Source of the DNA: Poecilobothrus nobilitatus
Taxonomy: Eukaryota; Arthropoda; Insecta; Diptera; Dolichopodidae
Assembly: GCA_947095535.1 (NCBI GenBank)
Contig: OX352773.1
Location: 1-64,000, forward strand
Reading direction: 5' to 3'
DNA length: 64,000 nucleotides
Shown in pieces: positions 48,865 to 59,714 of the stretch. Every line of letters begins with the position of its first letter. Position 1 is the first letter of the stretch. The position numbers and the translations under genes are program-made. The notes under the pieces are model-generated. The model had not been told where the DNA came from. It worked only from the letters and a program-made list of their open reading frames with translations, and did no database searches.

Positions 48865-51229
48865 CTCAGACCTCGATTTAGGACGCTTCATTTAACGACT
48901 CTTTTTAATTTGCGACTAAAATGTTTTGTTTTACATCTTTTTCTGATTTACACCCAAAAAAATTTTTTTTCAACTTATTCAAATTTGGGAAAAAGTTACA
49001 TATAATTTCGCTTTTTAATATCATTGTGTTTCGGTTTCGCTTTTAAATATCATAGCGTTTCGGTTTTAAATCTTATATCATTGAAAATAAATTACTGTTA
49101 CATTACTGTTCCTCATAAGTATGTATGAATGCTATTTGGTTTTCGTTTAATACATATGTATTTTAATACAATTAATTTTTTAATTAATTTAATACATATG
49201 ATTCTTTTTGGATGGTAGGTAAATTAAAATAATAATTTTTAATTTATAACAAAATCTTTGTGTTGAAATTGTTTTTTAGAATAAAAATTAAAAATGACTG
49301 AAATAAAAAGCAAGCGAAAGGTAATAAAAAATAAAACGAAAGTGGCCATTATAAATAAACATAAAAATGGTGAAAAATGTGCACACTTTGCAAAGAAATA
49401 TCAACTTGCAATCTCTACCGTTAAAACCATTATCAAAAACAAAACTCAAATTTTAAAATTATCAAAAATAGTTAATCCTGCCAGAGTTAAATATAGAAAT
49501 GAAAACAGAAAAAATGGGAAATTTACTAAAGGTTTACGTGGAGGATATTAATGCAAAACGTATTCCAGTAAATAAATTCATGCTTAAAAACAAAGCTTTA
49601 AATATTTATGAAGATTTATCAAAAGAAGCACTACTTGAAGGTGAGAAAAAATCTTTTAGGGTCAGTAATGGTTGGCTATGGCGTTTTACAAAAAGAGAAA
49701 ATTTAAAAAACATTAGAATGAAAGGAGAGGTAGCAAGTGCTGATTTTAGTGGTGCAGAGAATTTTAAAAAATAATTTTATAAACTAATAAAAGAGGAAAA
49801 TTATGAACCATGCCAGATGCATAAATATGTAGATAACATAAATTTAAACAATTAATTTTTGTATTATAATGGGTATGCACATTAACGTAAACATTTATTT
49901 TTAGATTTTTAATATCGACGAAACTGGGTTGTTTTGGAAGAGGATGCCAACAAGAACATGTATTAGCCAAGACAAACCATCGGCACCAGTGTTTAAAGCC
50001 GCTAAAGATAGGATCACGATTATGTTTGGATAGAACGCGAGCGGCGACTTTAAGTTAAAACTTTTATTAATAAATCATTCACAAAACCCAAGAGCATTCA
50101 TAGGAATTTCCAAAGATCAGCTACCCGTGATGTGGACCTCGAACAAAAAAGGTTGGATGACTTCAAAGATTTTTACCGAGTGATATCAGAATCATTTTCT
50201 TATAGAAGCTGAAAAATATTGTAAAAAAAAATGTGGAATTTAAATTATTATTATTGACGGATAACGCTCCAAGTCCTCCAATTTCTTTAAAAACTATGAG
50301 TGAAAAAGTTAAAATTTTATTTCTTCCTCCGAACACAACATCCTTGATCCAACCAATGGATCAACGAGTAATTTCAGCTTTTAAAGCTCATTATTTAAAA
50401 TTGTCATTTTCAAAATTATTAAAAAACGTTGAAGAATATAATGGATCTAAAAAAAATATTGGCGTTCATTTAATATTAAAAATGCAGTGTTCCTAATAGG
50501 AAAAGGTTGGAAAAACGTTAAGCAATCCACATTAAAAAACTCATTTAAAAACTTATGTCCAGAATTGATATTAAACATAGAACATGAGAAGATAGATGAG
50601 CTAAGCTTTTTACAAGAAGATATACTACAGTCTGTATGTCTCATAAAGTTGGATTTAACGAGTTGAATATAGAAGAAATAAGTGAATTAATAGCCTACAA
50701 TAATGAAATGTCCAATGAGGAACTTCTTTCAACTTTGAAAAATTATAAGGAAGAAATCGAGGAAAGTAGAAATGAAGAAGTTAATACAGCACGTAATCAC
50801 GATTCTCTACAACTGAAAAATACAGTTATCACTGAAAGTTTAAATTTTTTGAACTAAGCTGCAAATTTATTTGCTGAAAGTTATCCTGACGCTGAAAGAT
50901 TTTCAAAATTCAAAGATAATATTTTATCTGCTATCAAACCATACGAACAACTTTATGAAATAAATCAACACAAAGCTGGACAGATGAAAATAAAAGAATT
51001 TTTCAAATCATAAATTTATAGTTTTATACAATAAATACAATAAAATGAAATTTATATTGTGTTGTTAATGTTTAAGTGAAGTTTATTTTTTACTAACATA
51101 TTAATAAAGCTTCTATTAAATAAAAATGCAAAAGTCTATATTTCACTTTTATTTCGTCTTTGTTTTACGTCTTTTTGTTTTACGATCTTCATTTTTGGAA
51201 CGCAACCCGGACGTAAATCGAGGCCTAGT
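48865..51229 (+). mobile_element. pogo/Tigger-like DNA transposon, inactive
   Basis: The element is 2365 bp long and flanked by TA on both sides (48863-48864 and 51230-51231), the target duplication of the Tc1/mariner/pogo superfamily. The inverted ends align as CT-AG-CCTCGATTTA (left CTCAGACCTCGATTTA; right, in reverse complement, CTAGGCCTCGATTTA). CCTCGATTTA-type ends are common in Tigger elements. It encloses one transposase reading region at 49294-51013. Its length matches an autonomous Tigger. Confidence 0.85.
49294..51013 (+). pseudogene. pogo/Tigger-like transposase, frameshifted
   Basis: The ATG at 49294 opens a CENP-B/pogo-type N-terminal helix-turn-helix (KRKVIKNKTKVAIINKHKNG...FAKKYQLAISTVKTIIKNK). 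After a frameshift near 49500, a second DNA-binding helix domain follows (ALNIYEDLSKEAL...SNGWLWRFTKRENLKNI). The DDE catalytic core begins at FNIDETGLFWK (Asp at 49917-49919). It continues with LLLTDNAPS (Asp at 50260-50262) and LPPNTTSLIQPMDQ (Asp at 50359-50361), so the acidic triad is present with 32 residues between the last two. The C-terminal tail includes GQMKIKEFFKS and stops at 51013. Stops and frameshifts occur near 49500, 49774, 50030, 50210, 50495, 50640 and 50857. An ~80-bp insertion or degenerate intron splits the code before the first Asp (about 49827-49905, flanked by AGAT). Confidence 0.88.
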
Positions 51230-51283
51230 TACTATTATCTGCTATTACAATTTGTCTGTATATCATTTTTTATACATCTATAG

Positions 51284-51504
51284 AAAAACTATATCGAGGG
51301 CCTCAGTGGCCTAGTGGGTAAGAGCGTATAAAATACGTTGTAAACACTGAGGGAGTGTGGGTTCGGTTCCCACACACGTCGTAAGAGTTATTCCCCCTTG
51401 CGACATTTACAGCCACGCCTGAGCAGGAAAGGCTGTGTTTTTTCCTGTCCATATTTATGTGGCAGGGAAATGCAATAAAAAAAAAAATAAAAAAAAAACT
51501 ATAT
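51284..51504 (+). mobile_element. tRNA-derived SINE with 11-bp target-site duplication
   Basis: The body is 51295-51493. The tRNA-like head has an A box, TGGCCTAGTGG (51307-51317), and after 42 nt a B box, GGTTCGGTTCC (51360-51370), within a perfect T arm (GTGGG, loop TTCGGTT, CCCAC). A unique part (ACAGCCACGCCTGAGCAGG) and an A-rich tail follow. AAAAACTATAT at 51284-51294 is repeated at 51494-51504 as the target duplication, indicating insertion by LINE-type reverse transcription. It lies 65 bp beyond the pogo/Tigger-like element. Confidence 0.9.
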
Positions 51505-53327
51505 ATTATAAGAAAGGTAAAAATAAAATTATTGAAATGAACAAAATACATTCAAAATTTTAAAAAACTACAACAACATTTTTTTTTGTTTGTTTTTATT
51601 TTTATTTGGTTCTTTAAAATTAAAAAAAAAAAAAACTTGTAAACTGGTATACTCAATATTAATAATATAACAATATTATAACTATAAATGAAACTTATAT
51701 ATAAAAGGTTTGATAATGTGATAAAATATTTGATAAATATTGATTATTTTTGTTCCTGCTAGACACGGGTGGTTGACTTAGAACAAATTTTTTTTTTGTC
51801 AAACATTTTAGAAAAGTCAAAGTACTTCCACCTAATGTCAAAAATATCGCCATTTTTTTTTATTAGCGTCATATAAAATTTTTTAAATTGTCAAAAGTCA
51901 TATGTTAGCCAGTTTTGAATCCATTTTGCTTCAAATATTGGTTTAACTGCAGCAGTTTAGTGTATTGTTTTGGTTTTATTAATAAATTTTAGATCAAATG
52001 CTTTAAAAATTAAAAGGTAAGTTCTATTTAATTGAAGAGATAAAATTTTATATTTTATTTTAAATCATAGCAAGACGGCTTACATTTGTTATTGGAAATA
52101 CGAAAAAATTAGAGGAACTCATTGCCATTTTAGGGTCTACCTCGTAGCTTACAATCAAAAAAGATAGATTTATCGGAATTCCAAGGTTGGACTGTGGTAA
52201 TTATTCCTATAATTAATTCTCTTAACTTTGAAAAATAATTCTATTTAATTTAAAAATAAACTTTTTTTTAATTTAAGGTGAGATAGATGAAATTTGTCAA
52301 AAAAAATGTAAAGAAGAAAACGAGTAAAGCGAACAGTTTTGTTTGAAGATACATGTTTACAGAAGGACTGTATAAAATGCTCAAAGGCTGGGAAGATAAA
52401 TCATCTGAAACTGTTTGTACTTTAATATATTGTGAAGGTGAAAATCATAATTGTTAATTTTTATGATTGAAATAAAATTTGTTATTACAATATAATTTTT
52501 TTTTTATAAATTCGAAAAATAAAATAGGAAAGAAATATAGGTATAGAAATACAGGCGACATCTAGTGATTTTAAAATGAAATTGTTTAGCGAGATGTAGT
52601 AGTTTATTGAAACTAAGAGCACTTCCAGCGATGGCGGCGCTAGTATCTAAAAGTTTTAAGTAGGCTATCTATTATTACTATATATTATCTATGCTGCTAG
52701 ATGTAGGACAGGGATATTAATTTTACAAGCACTTTTTAACTTTTATTACAAAAATTTTTGTATGGGATTGAATGTCTGTTAGTATGTACATATATAGTCT
52801 TTGTTGTTGGTATATAGTCTTTGATATTTATGATTGAAAATATTATATTTTATAATATTTTTCTTTAATGAATTATGGAAAAAAGATGAGACTTTAATTT
52901 TCTCTTTGGACCAAATTGAATAAAGTAAATGGTTTTTGTGTTATTTCAAGATTTATAGTCTATTTTTTTCCATAAGACTGCGTGTAAATTTGTTAAAAGT
53001 ATTGTATACTACAAATGATGCAAAATTTTTAAATCGAGCTATAGATAAATTAGATAAGGCTTTTTTAACTCAAATTATATTTATACAGTATACAGTACCG
53101 TTATATAAACAACAAGAATATTCATAAACATTACTACAAATATCATAAAAAATTAATATATTATTCTTATTTTATTATTGTTATTCATTGTTCTAAAAAA
53201 TAAAAATTTAAATAAATATTTTTTATAATAATTCATCAAAATAATAATTGTTTAGTCATAGATCAAAATTTTGTGGCTACTCTTGTGAATCAATTTAATA
53301 ATTAAATATGTATTTTAGTTATAAATG
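51505..53327. other. No recognisable gene
   Basis: AT-rich intergenic sequence. A GCGATGGCGGCGCTAGTATC patch near 52630 and a CAGGCGACATCTAGTGATT patch near 52550 are short GC-richer islands without an assignable family. 52865-52990 resembles 55545-55640 loosely (AAAAAAGATGA...TTTTTTCCATAA), so old dispersed repeats are present. Confidence 0.45.
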
Positions 53328-53856
53328 TTTCGATATAGGAAACCGTCCAGTTGGCAACTTTCACTTGACAACTGAGCATTTGATCAGTGGACATTTCGCA
53401 AAAACGATACTTAACAAAAAGATCAATTAGCACGAAAATTTAAAATTTAACAGCTTTGACAACTGGATACTAGCAAATTTGGAAACTTGGTATCTTGGAC
53501 GCTTAGCAACTTTTACAAGTGGACATTTCGCAGTTTCTAACAATCAAAAATTTAATTTTCAACTCTATAATTTCATTACCTCTTTCATTGATTAGAAAGT
53601 TCATTTTTAAAAAGAAATATTTAAGTTTAAAATAATTGTGCGAAAATAATAAAAATAAATTGTAGAAATAATTGTTATTTACTTCCCTTAATATTTTAAC
53701 CAAATGCCCTTTTCTTTTTCTTAACTGTCCGTTTTGCCAAATGTTTTTTTATTATGTGTCTGTTTCGATAAATGTATTTTTTAACGAAATATCCACTGAT
53801 CAAATGTCCAATTACTAAACGAAAGTTGCCAAGTGTACCGTACCCGTTTCGATATT
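53328..53856. mobile_element. MITE with ~70-bp terminal inverted repeats
   Basis: 53331-53402 is matched in reverse complement at 53785-53855. Shared words are TTGGCAACTTTC and CATTTGATCAGTGGA, and TTTCGATAT lies at both ends. Imperfect repeats of TGGACATTTCGCA recur inside, at 53391 and 53521. The whole is about 530 bp with no coding capacity, which fits a non-autonomous foldback-type DNA element. I cannot identify the superfamily or a clear target duplication. Confidence 0.78.
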
Positions 53857-54565
53857 ACTATCCTAAAAGTCAATAGGTGTTTTGGTAAAAGTTTACTTTA
53901 CAATGACTTAAAACTAATATTTAGATTTAAAAACTTTTTGTTCCTCTAAGACCCTATATCTTATGAAATTCTACAGATTATTTAATCAAAGTTTATAAAT
54001 TGAATTTAAATAATTTGGAATAAAAAATTTATAGTTTTAATCAAAATAACAAATTATTTATATATGTATAAATAATTTCAAATTCTAACTTACAACAAAT
54101 TTCGAAGTTATTTTTCTTATCAAACAATAAAAAAATTAACATTTAATTAAATAAAAATTATATATTTATAAACATAAATTGCGTATGAACTAAAATAAAC
54201 AATTGAATTAAAATAAATTGCATAAAAAATTATTCAAACAAATGTGACAATCGTAATTCGTAATCATTCCTGAGGAAAAATACGAATTACCGCGTAATTT
54301 TTTGTTAATGTGAAGGTTAATATCTTATTAATATATTTAGTTTTTTCTTAAGAATAATTCAAATTATGTTCATTGTTATGAAGTTATATTAAATAAGCCA
54401 TGGTATACCTACATACATATATATATATACTTTAAATATAATAATACATATATTGTATAATATGAAAGTATTAGGACGCCAGATTCATAATACTGGTAAT
54501 ACGTAATGCTTTTTATTCAATTATTTAAATTAAATATCATCAGTATATGAGGAAATAAAAATGAT
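53857..54565. other. No recognisable feature
   Basis: Very AT-rich, with a TATATATATA run near 54420. No gene. Confidence 0.5.
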
Positions 54566-54746
54566 GGGGGCCTCGGTGGCCTACTGGGTAAGAGCGTATA
54601 AAATTTGGTATAAACACCGTGGGAGTGTGGGTTCGAATCCCGCATACGTCGTAAGAGTTATTCCCCTTACGTCACTTACAGCCACGCCTGAACAGGAAAG
54701 GCTGTGCAATTTCCGGTCCACATATATACATTTAAAAAAAAAAAAA
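54566..54746 (+). mobile_element. tRNA-derived SINE, second copy
   Basis: This belongs to the same family as the SINE at 51295, with about 80-85% identity by eye. The A box is TGGCCTACTGG (54577-54587), the B box is GGTTCGAATCC (54630-54640, exact consensus), and the T arm is near perfect. The body has ACAGCCACGCCTGAACAGG and ends in a 13-A tail. The possible target duplication is weak (ATGAT on both sides). Confidence 0.87.
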
Positions 54747-55812
54747 TTATGATTTTCTGATGTCGGATTGATGAAATTCAGAATTTTATTATAATTGAAA
54801 AACGAAAAAAACGTACCTATACGTAAAATTTTTTAATTCGAATAATGGCAGATAATATTAACGGATTGTATAAGTATTTTTTGTTATAAAATAATTCTAA
54901 CTGTATAATTTAATTTTAAACTTTCAAAATTTAATTTTAAAAATTGAAAAAAAAAATTTAAATGCCTGAAATTTATACAAAGCTAAAAACAACAATATAC
55001 TTTTATATGTTTTATCTGATAATAATTACTTAATTGTAATTTTTATTTTAGAATAACTATTAATTTAAATATTTAATTGATTTTAAATTTAGAATAACTA
55101 TTATTAATAACGACCTGTTAATTAAATATTATTATTGAACAAATTCAACTTTTAAGTTTAAAAAATCAAAAATATTGTGGTAAACCATCGTAATGTAATT
55201 TTTAATTTCCGCCCATTCAAGATCTGTTTATTCCATTATTTCCATTTCCATTAATTTCTTTCTCTTAATTAGCTAATTGTTTAAATTATTACAATTTTAC
55301 ACACATATAAAATATATTCCACATGTATATAAAATTCATATAAATTTAGATTTAACTGAACTTATTAAATTTCAATTGTCATAAAAATTATGTTGCTTGC
55401 ATTAATTTTTTTGCTCAGTATTGTACGAAATAAATGCTCTCTTTCGAAGCTTTTAAATAAAAAAGTAATTGGAAGCAATTTTTTAAAATTAATATTTATC
55501 AATGAAAAAATTTAATTTAAAAAATTTTTTTTTACCAAATAATGTAAAAAAGATGAAATTTTAATAACCCCTTTGGAAGAACTTAAAAAAAATTGATTAT
55601 TTCCCCCCCCTATTTTTTCCCATAAAACTACGTGTATTTTCATGAAAAATAGACCCCTAAACAGCTTTTTTTCGTTCAGGCCTTTTGCCCAGGCCTTCTA
55701 AATTATTGTTAGCTATGGCTTTGGCCTTTGATATAATGAAAAATATATGTAGTAATAATGTAAGTATAGGTGTAATTGTGAGATAAATTTAAAGAAATGT
55801 TTTTCAATACAA
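54747..55812. other. No recognisable gene
   Basis: AT-rich. 55670-55730 carries an inverted copy of a short repeat also present near 36731 (TTCTAAATTATTGTTAGC). Nothing else can be assigned. Confidence 0.45.
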
Positions 55813-55845
55813 CTAGAAAATCCCCTGTGCAATTGCACAATTTCT
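55813..55845 (-). mobile_element. Possible Helitron 3' end (minus strand)
   Basis: On the minus strand the sequence reads as a 14-bp perfect palindrome, TGTGCAATTGCACA (55826-55839), followed by GGGGATTTT and CTAG, with T next to it. That is the hairpin-CTRR-T arrangement of Helitron 3' ends. The corresponding TC 5' end was not found, so the extent is unknown. Confidence 0.4.
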
Positions 55846-56053
55846 ATAGATGTGAAGACATTTACGTTATCATACTGACTCCCTTAATAAACTAACTAAA
55901 AATTTCATTTTTACATCAGAACCATTAAAAAAACGTTGGATTCACTTACTTGATGTAATAGAAAAACACATAATTTTAAAAAAGTTTGGTACAATTTCTT
56001 AATTTTTTCTCGCCGTTTTTTTCTGGCGGTAATTTTTGACAGTTTTTTAATCA

Positions 56054-56449
56054 TTGAGAAAATATGGTCCAAGCTAAAAACACATTCAGGGTAAAAGTTC
56101 GTGGCGATATGGCAAAAATTGTTTGAAACACAATATGTATAAAGTGCACAATAAAAACCGGCGAAATTTTTGACTGAAAAATTTATGATTTACAATTTTG
56201 TAGCGGCGAAATCAATCTAATATATAAGGAAGAAATTCTGTTTGTTTGTTTTTGAGAAAATATGGTCCAAGCTAAAAACACATTCAGGGTAAAAGTTCGT
56301 GGCGATATGGCAAAAATTGTTTGAAACACAATATGTATAAAGTGCACAATAAAAACCGGCAAAATTTTTGACTGAAAAATTTATGATTTACAATTTTGTA
56401 GCGGCGAAATCAATCTAATATATAAGGAAGAAATTCTGTTTGTTTGTTT
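56054..56449. repeat. 198-bp tandem duplication across a Helitron 5' end
   Basis: 56054-56251 and 56252-56449 are nearly identical. Each copy ends with the first ~36 bases of the Helitron (TCTAATATATAAGGAAG...). The Helitron continues only after the second copy, so 56216-56251 is a duplicated stub. Confidence 0.92.
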
Positions 56450-59059
56450 GTTTGTTGTTGAAAATTTGCACAAATGTTCTTCTCACCCTTAGCGGTGTAC
56501 CCAAGAAATGGGGTTGCCAAATGTCACCCGGGTTCGGCCCGGCGGGCTTCCAAAAAATTTTTTGTTTCCGCTTTATGTCCAATTTTGTATGGCGGTTTTA
56601 TGGTCGGAAAAAAACCCTGAGACAAATTTTTGTAAAGTTCCGGTAACCCGTTTGAGCACGAGAGCCGAACAAAGTTCATTAAATTTTATTGCTGTCCTGC
56701 TTAAACGGTTTCATCAATTGATTTGAACTGTTGAACTGCAAAACTGTTGCTTTTTAGCAGAAAAGCTCACTAGGTTAATTTGGTTAAGATCCATTAACCC
56801 GTTTCGGCACCAGGGCTCAGTGAAATTTCTTAATTTACCTTAATATCGCGCTTAAACGGTTTGACCAATTGAGTTGTAAATTTACAAAAGTGTAGTTGTT
56901 CACCCCAAAAGCTCACTCAGTTGATTTGGTTACGATCCGTTAACCCGTTTCGGCACCACGGCCCAATGAAGTTTCTTAATGTCTTTGTTGTCGCGCTTAA
57001 ACGGTTTGACCAACTGAGTTGAAAATTCACAAAAGCTCCAGCTCTTTACCATAGAAGCTTACTGAGTTGAATTGGTTACGATACATTAACCCATTTCAGC
57101 ATCAAGTCTCAATGAAGTTTTTAAATTTTTTTTATTGTCGCGCTTAAACGTTTTGACCAATTGAGTTGAAAAATTGCAAAATTGTTACTCTTTAGCATAG
57201 AAGCTTACTGAGTTGACTTGGTTACAATACATTAACCTGTTTCGGCACCAGGGCTCAATGATATTTTTTAATTTCTTTGTTGTCGCGCTTAAAAGGTTTG
57301 ACCAATTGAGTTGAAAAATTACAAAAGTGTAGCTCTTCAGCCCAGAAGCCCACTCAGTTGATTTGGTTACGATGCGCTAACCTGTTTCGGCACCACGGCC
57401 CAATGAAGTTTCTTAATATCTTTGTTGTCGCGCTTAAACGGTTTGACCAACTGAGTTGAAAATTCACAAAAGCTCTAGCTCTTTACTATAAATGCTTACT
57501 GAGTTGATTTGGTTACGATACATTAACCCATTTCAGCATCAAGCCTCAATGAAGTTTTTCATTTTTTGTTGTCGTGCTTAAACTGTTTGACCAATTGAAC
57601 ATTGGCACAATTATTGCACTTTAAGACAGAAGCTCATTTAATTAATTCTGCGGTGATACATTAACTCATTTCAGCACGATAGACTTTCAAAAAAAATATT
57701 TTGTTTCTAATTTTTGTCTAATTTGGCAGGATGAATTTACGATTCTAAATAAAGCCTGTGACAAATTTTTGTTAACGTTCGTTAGCCCATTTCCGCACGA
57801 ATACCTATTAAAAATACTCTGCAATACTTTTGGTATTGTTATTATTATTAAAAAGATATTTCCAATACTCTTTACTTTTATCTACACTGTTTTTAATATT
57901 CCATAAAAACCTTTCAATGCAAATTTCTAATACTTATATAAAAATAATTAAAATAACCTTATTAAGTAACTTAAGAATACTGTGTTTAAGTCTTAACAAC
58001 ATAACATTTTCGGCCGTTGTTAAAAACAGAAACAATCTACATTAGACAATCATCATGTCATCATTCAGAAATGCATTACTTACATGTGGTCTTTACATGT
58101 GGTCTACCTATATAAGATGCATGTGTATAACATGTTTCCCATAAAATATCATTAAAATATGTACATATAGTATGTATAATATCCGTATATTTAAAAATAC
58201 TATAAAACTAATCAATTAAATTAGAAAACATATTCACATTTCTGTACATCATTTAATCAAAATTGAGTAGGTACATACATATTTAAAGAACAGAAAACTT
58301 TACATTCTAATCCATATACAATTTTTACACATATTTTTAGCCAATCAATTTGAAAAAATAATTAGAAAAAGTAAAAGTAAAAAAATTCTGGTAGATTTAT
58401 AATGGTAAAACACAATCATGTAGTTTTTATATTAAAAATAATATGTTAAACAGAACCTGAGATGTATGCATTTAAAAAGAAGCTGTAGAATTTCTAACGG
58501 TGAGGGTACATAAAAAAGGTGTTCTATAATATTACTCTTTTAAGAGACCTATGCATAATTAATATTTCATTGCTCTTTATTAAACAGTATATAAGTTTTG
58601 TAAATAGACGCAGGGAAAGAGCGAACCTAATAACAAATTTTTCAAAATGTGCTTAAAAGGATAATTCACAAAAACATGAAGTGACATTACTTAGGAAAAA
58701 CAATTTATTACATTATGGTCTTTTATAATTGAAATGCGAAATTATGTTTCGCTATTAACGAATATATCATGAAAACTCACTTCGCCGTAATTGCGTACTT
58801 AATAGATTATTGATTCCTTTAAAGATTTTTTGTAGACGAATTGTCTCTAATTCTTCGCTCTGTTTATTCAATTTAACTAAATGTAATAAAAATAGAATAT
58901 TAACTACCAGCATCTATATATACCAGTAATTCTACCAGTAAATGCATAGTAATAAGTTAACTATATTAATTAAATTATATTAACACAGAAACAAAAGTTA
59001 ATAATTTTTATTTCATGAAGCCAATAAAATACTCCGGGCAACGCCGGGTACTCTGCTAG
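56414..59059 (+). mobile_element. Non-autonomous Helitron with central minisatellite
   Basis: The 5' end is A|TCTAATATATAAGG followed by GTTTGTTTGTTTGTTTGT, the usual start of insect Helitrons. The 3' end is a GC-rich hairpin (CCGGGCAACGCCGGG, folding with one G-G mismatch) followed by TACTCTG and CTAG|T. Both ends therefore meet the A-TC...CTRR-T rule with no target duplication. The 2646-bp element encodes no Rep/helicase, so it would depend on an autonomous relative. Its first third is a 146-bp tandem array. Short frames such as 56440-56726 have no family features. Confidence 0.88.
56640..57790. repeat. 146-bp minisatellite inside the Helitron, with trimer order
   Basis: TTAACCCGTTTC-like anchors lie at 56644, 56795, 56941, 57087, 57233, 57378, 57524, 57662 and 57783. 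The six central intervals are 145-151 bp, and the last two are shorter and decayed. Each unit contains GTCGCGCTTAAACGGTTTGA and CTGAGTTGA-type words. Confidence 0.93.
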
Positions 59060-59714
59060 TATAGTTATATTGTGACATTAATAATCAAAAACAATTTTTA
59101 ATGTCATTTTGTTAACATTCGTAGATAGGTTAAGATAATAATATGACATATGTCATTTGAAGAAAAGTTAATCGAGGAAGTAATAAGGAAAATAATAAAT
59201 TAAATGAAGACACATTCATTCTTGTTAGTTTCAATAAATGTTCTTCATTCTTTTCTTTTATTTCCATATAATATTTTACGAAGAAATCATCTTGTTCCTA
59301 TCTTCATTTGCTATGAAATTCGAATTCACCAACCAACCGCTACGACATTATTTTTTTTTGTTACATTTAAAACAATCGCAATAATCGAAATAATTTTAAT
59401 ATTTTTTAAAATTTGACTCTATTATTCTTTAGTTTTAAAAAAAAAATTTATGTCGATAAAAATACAGCTGTTTTCGCTGCGATATTACCAGATATTACTT
59501 TATTTACCAAAACTATTTTCAAGTCCTTTACGTTTATTTTTTGTTGTTTGAAAAAAATTTGCTGAATTTATTTTATTTAAATGTACTTTGGAAGAGGTCT
59601 TTGGTATATTTAATAAAAGATTCATGTCTCTGATAATGAAATTTCATAAATTTTCTGCCGCTTTTTTGTGACGGTCGCTTTCGACAGCTTTTTAATATAA
59701 TGGCATAATGGCCT
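59060..59714. other. No recognisable gene
   Basis: AT-rich. TTCTGCCGCTTTTTTGTGAC near 59655 resembles TTCTCGCCGTTTTTTTCTGG near 56005, suggesting a shared old repeat. Confidence 0.45.

Noticed and set aside
51296..51375. Functional tRNA gene
   Set aside because: The A box, B box and T arm are present, but there is no acceptor stem, and the sequence continues into a SINE body with an A tail and target duplication.
51303..51551. 82-codon minus-strand frame
   Set aside because: It lies across the SINE head and tail and is an antisense reading of a tRNA-derived element.
52070..52440. Possible exon with a short conserved-looking frame near 52080
   Set aside because: No frame longer than about 25 codons, no recognisable domain and no convincing splice sites.
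56440..56726. Helitron-internal frames of 68-72 codons
   Set aside because: They overlap each other in different frames, enter the minisatellite and show no Rep, helicase or other domain.
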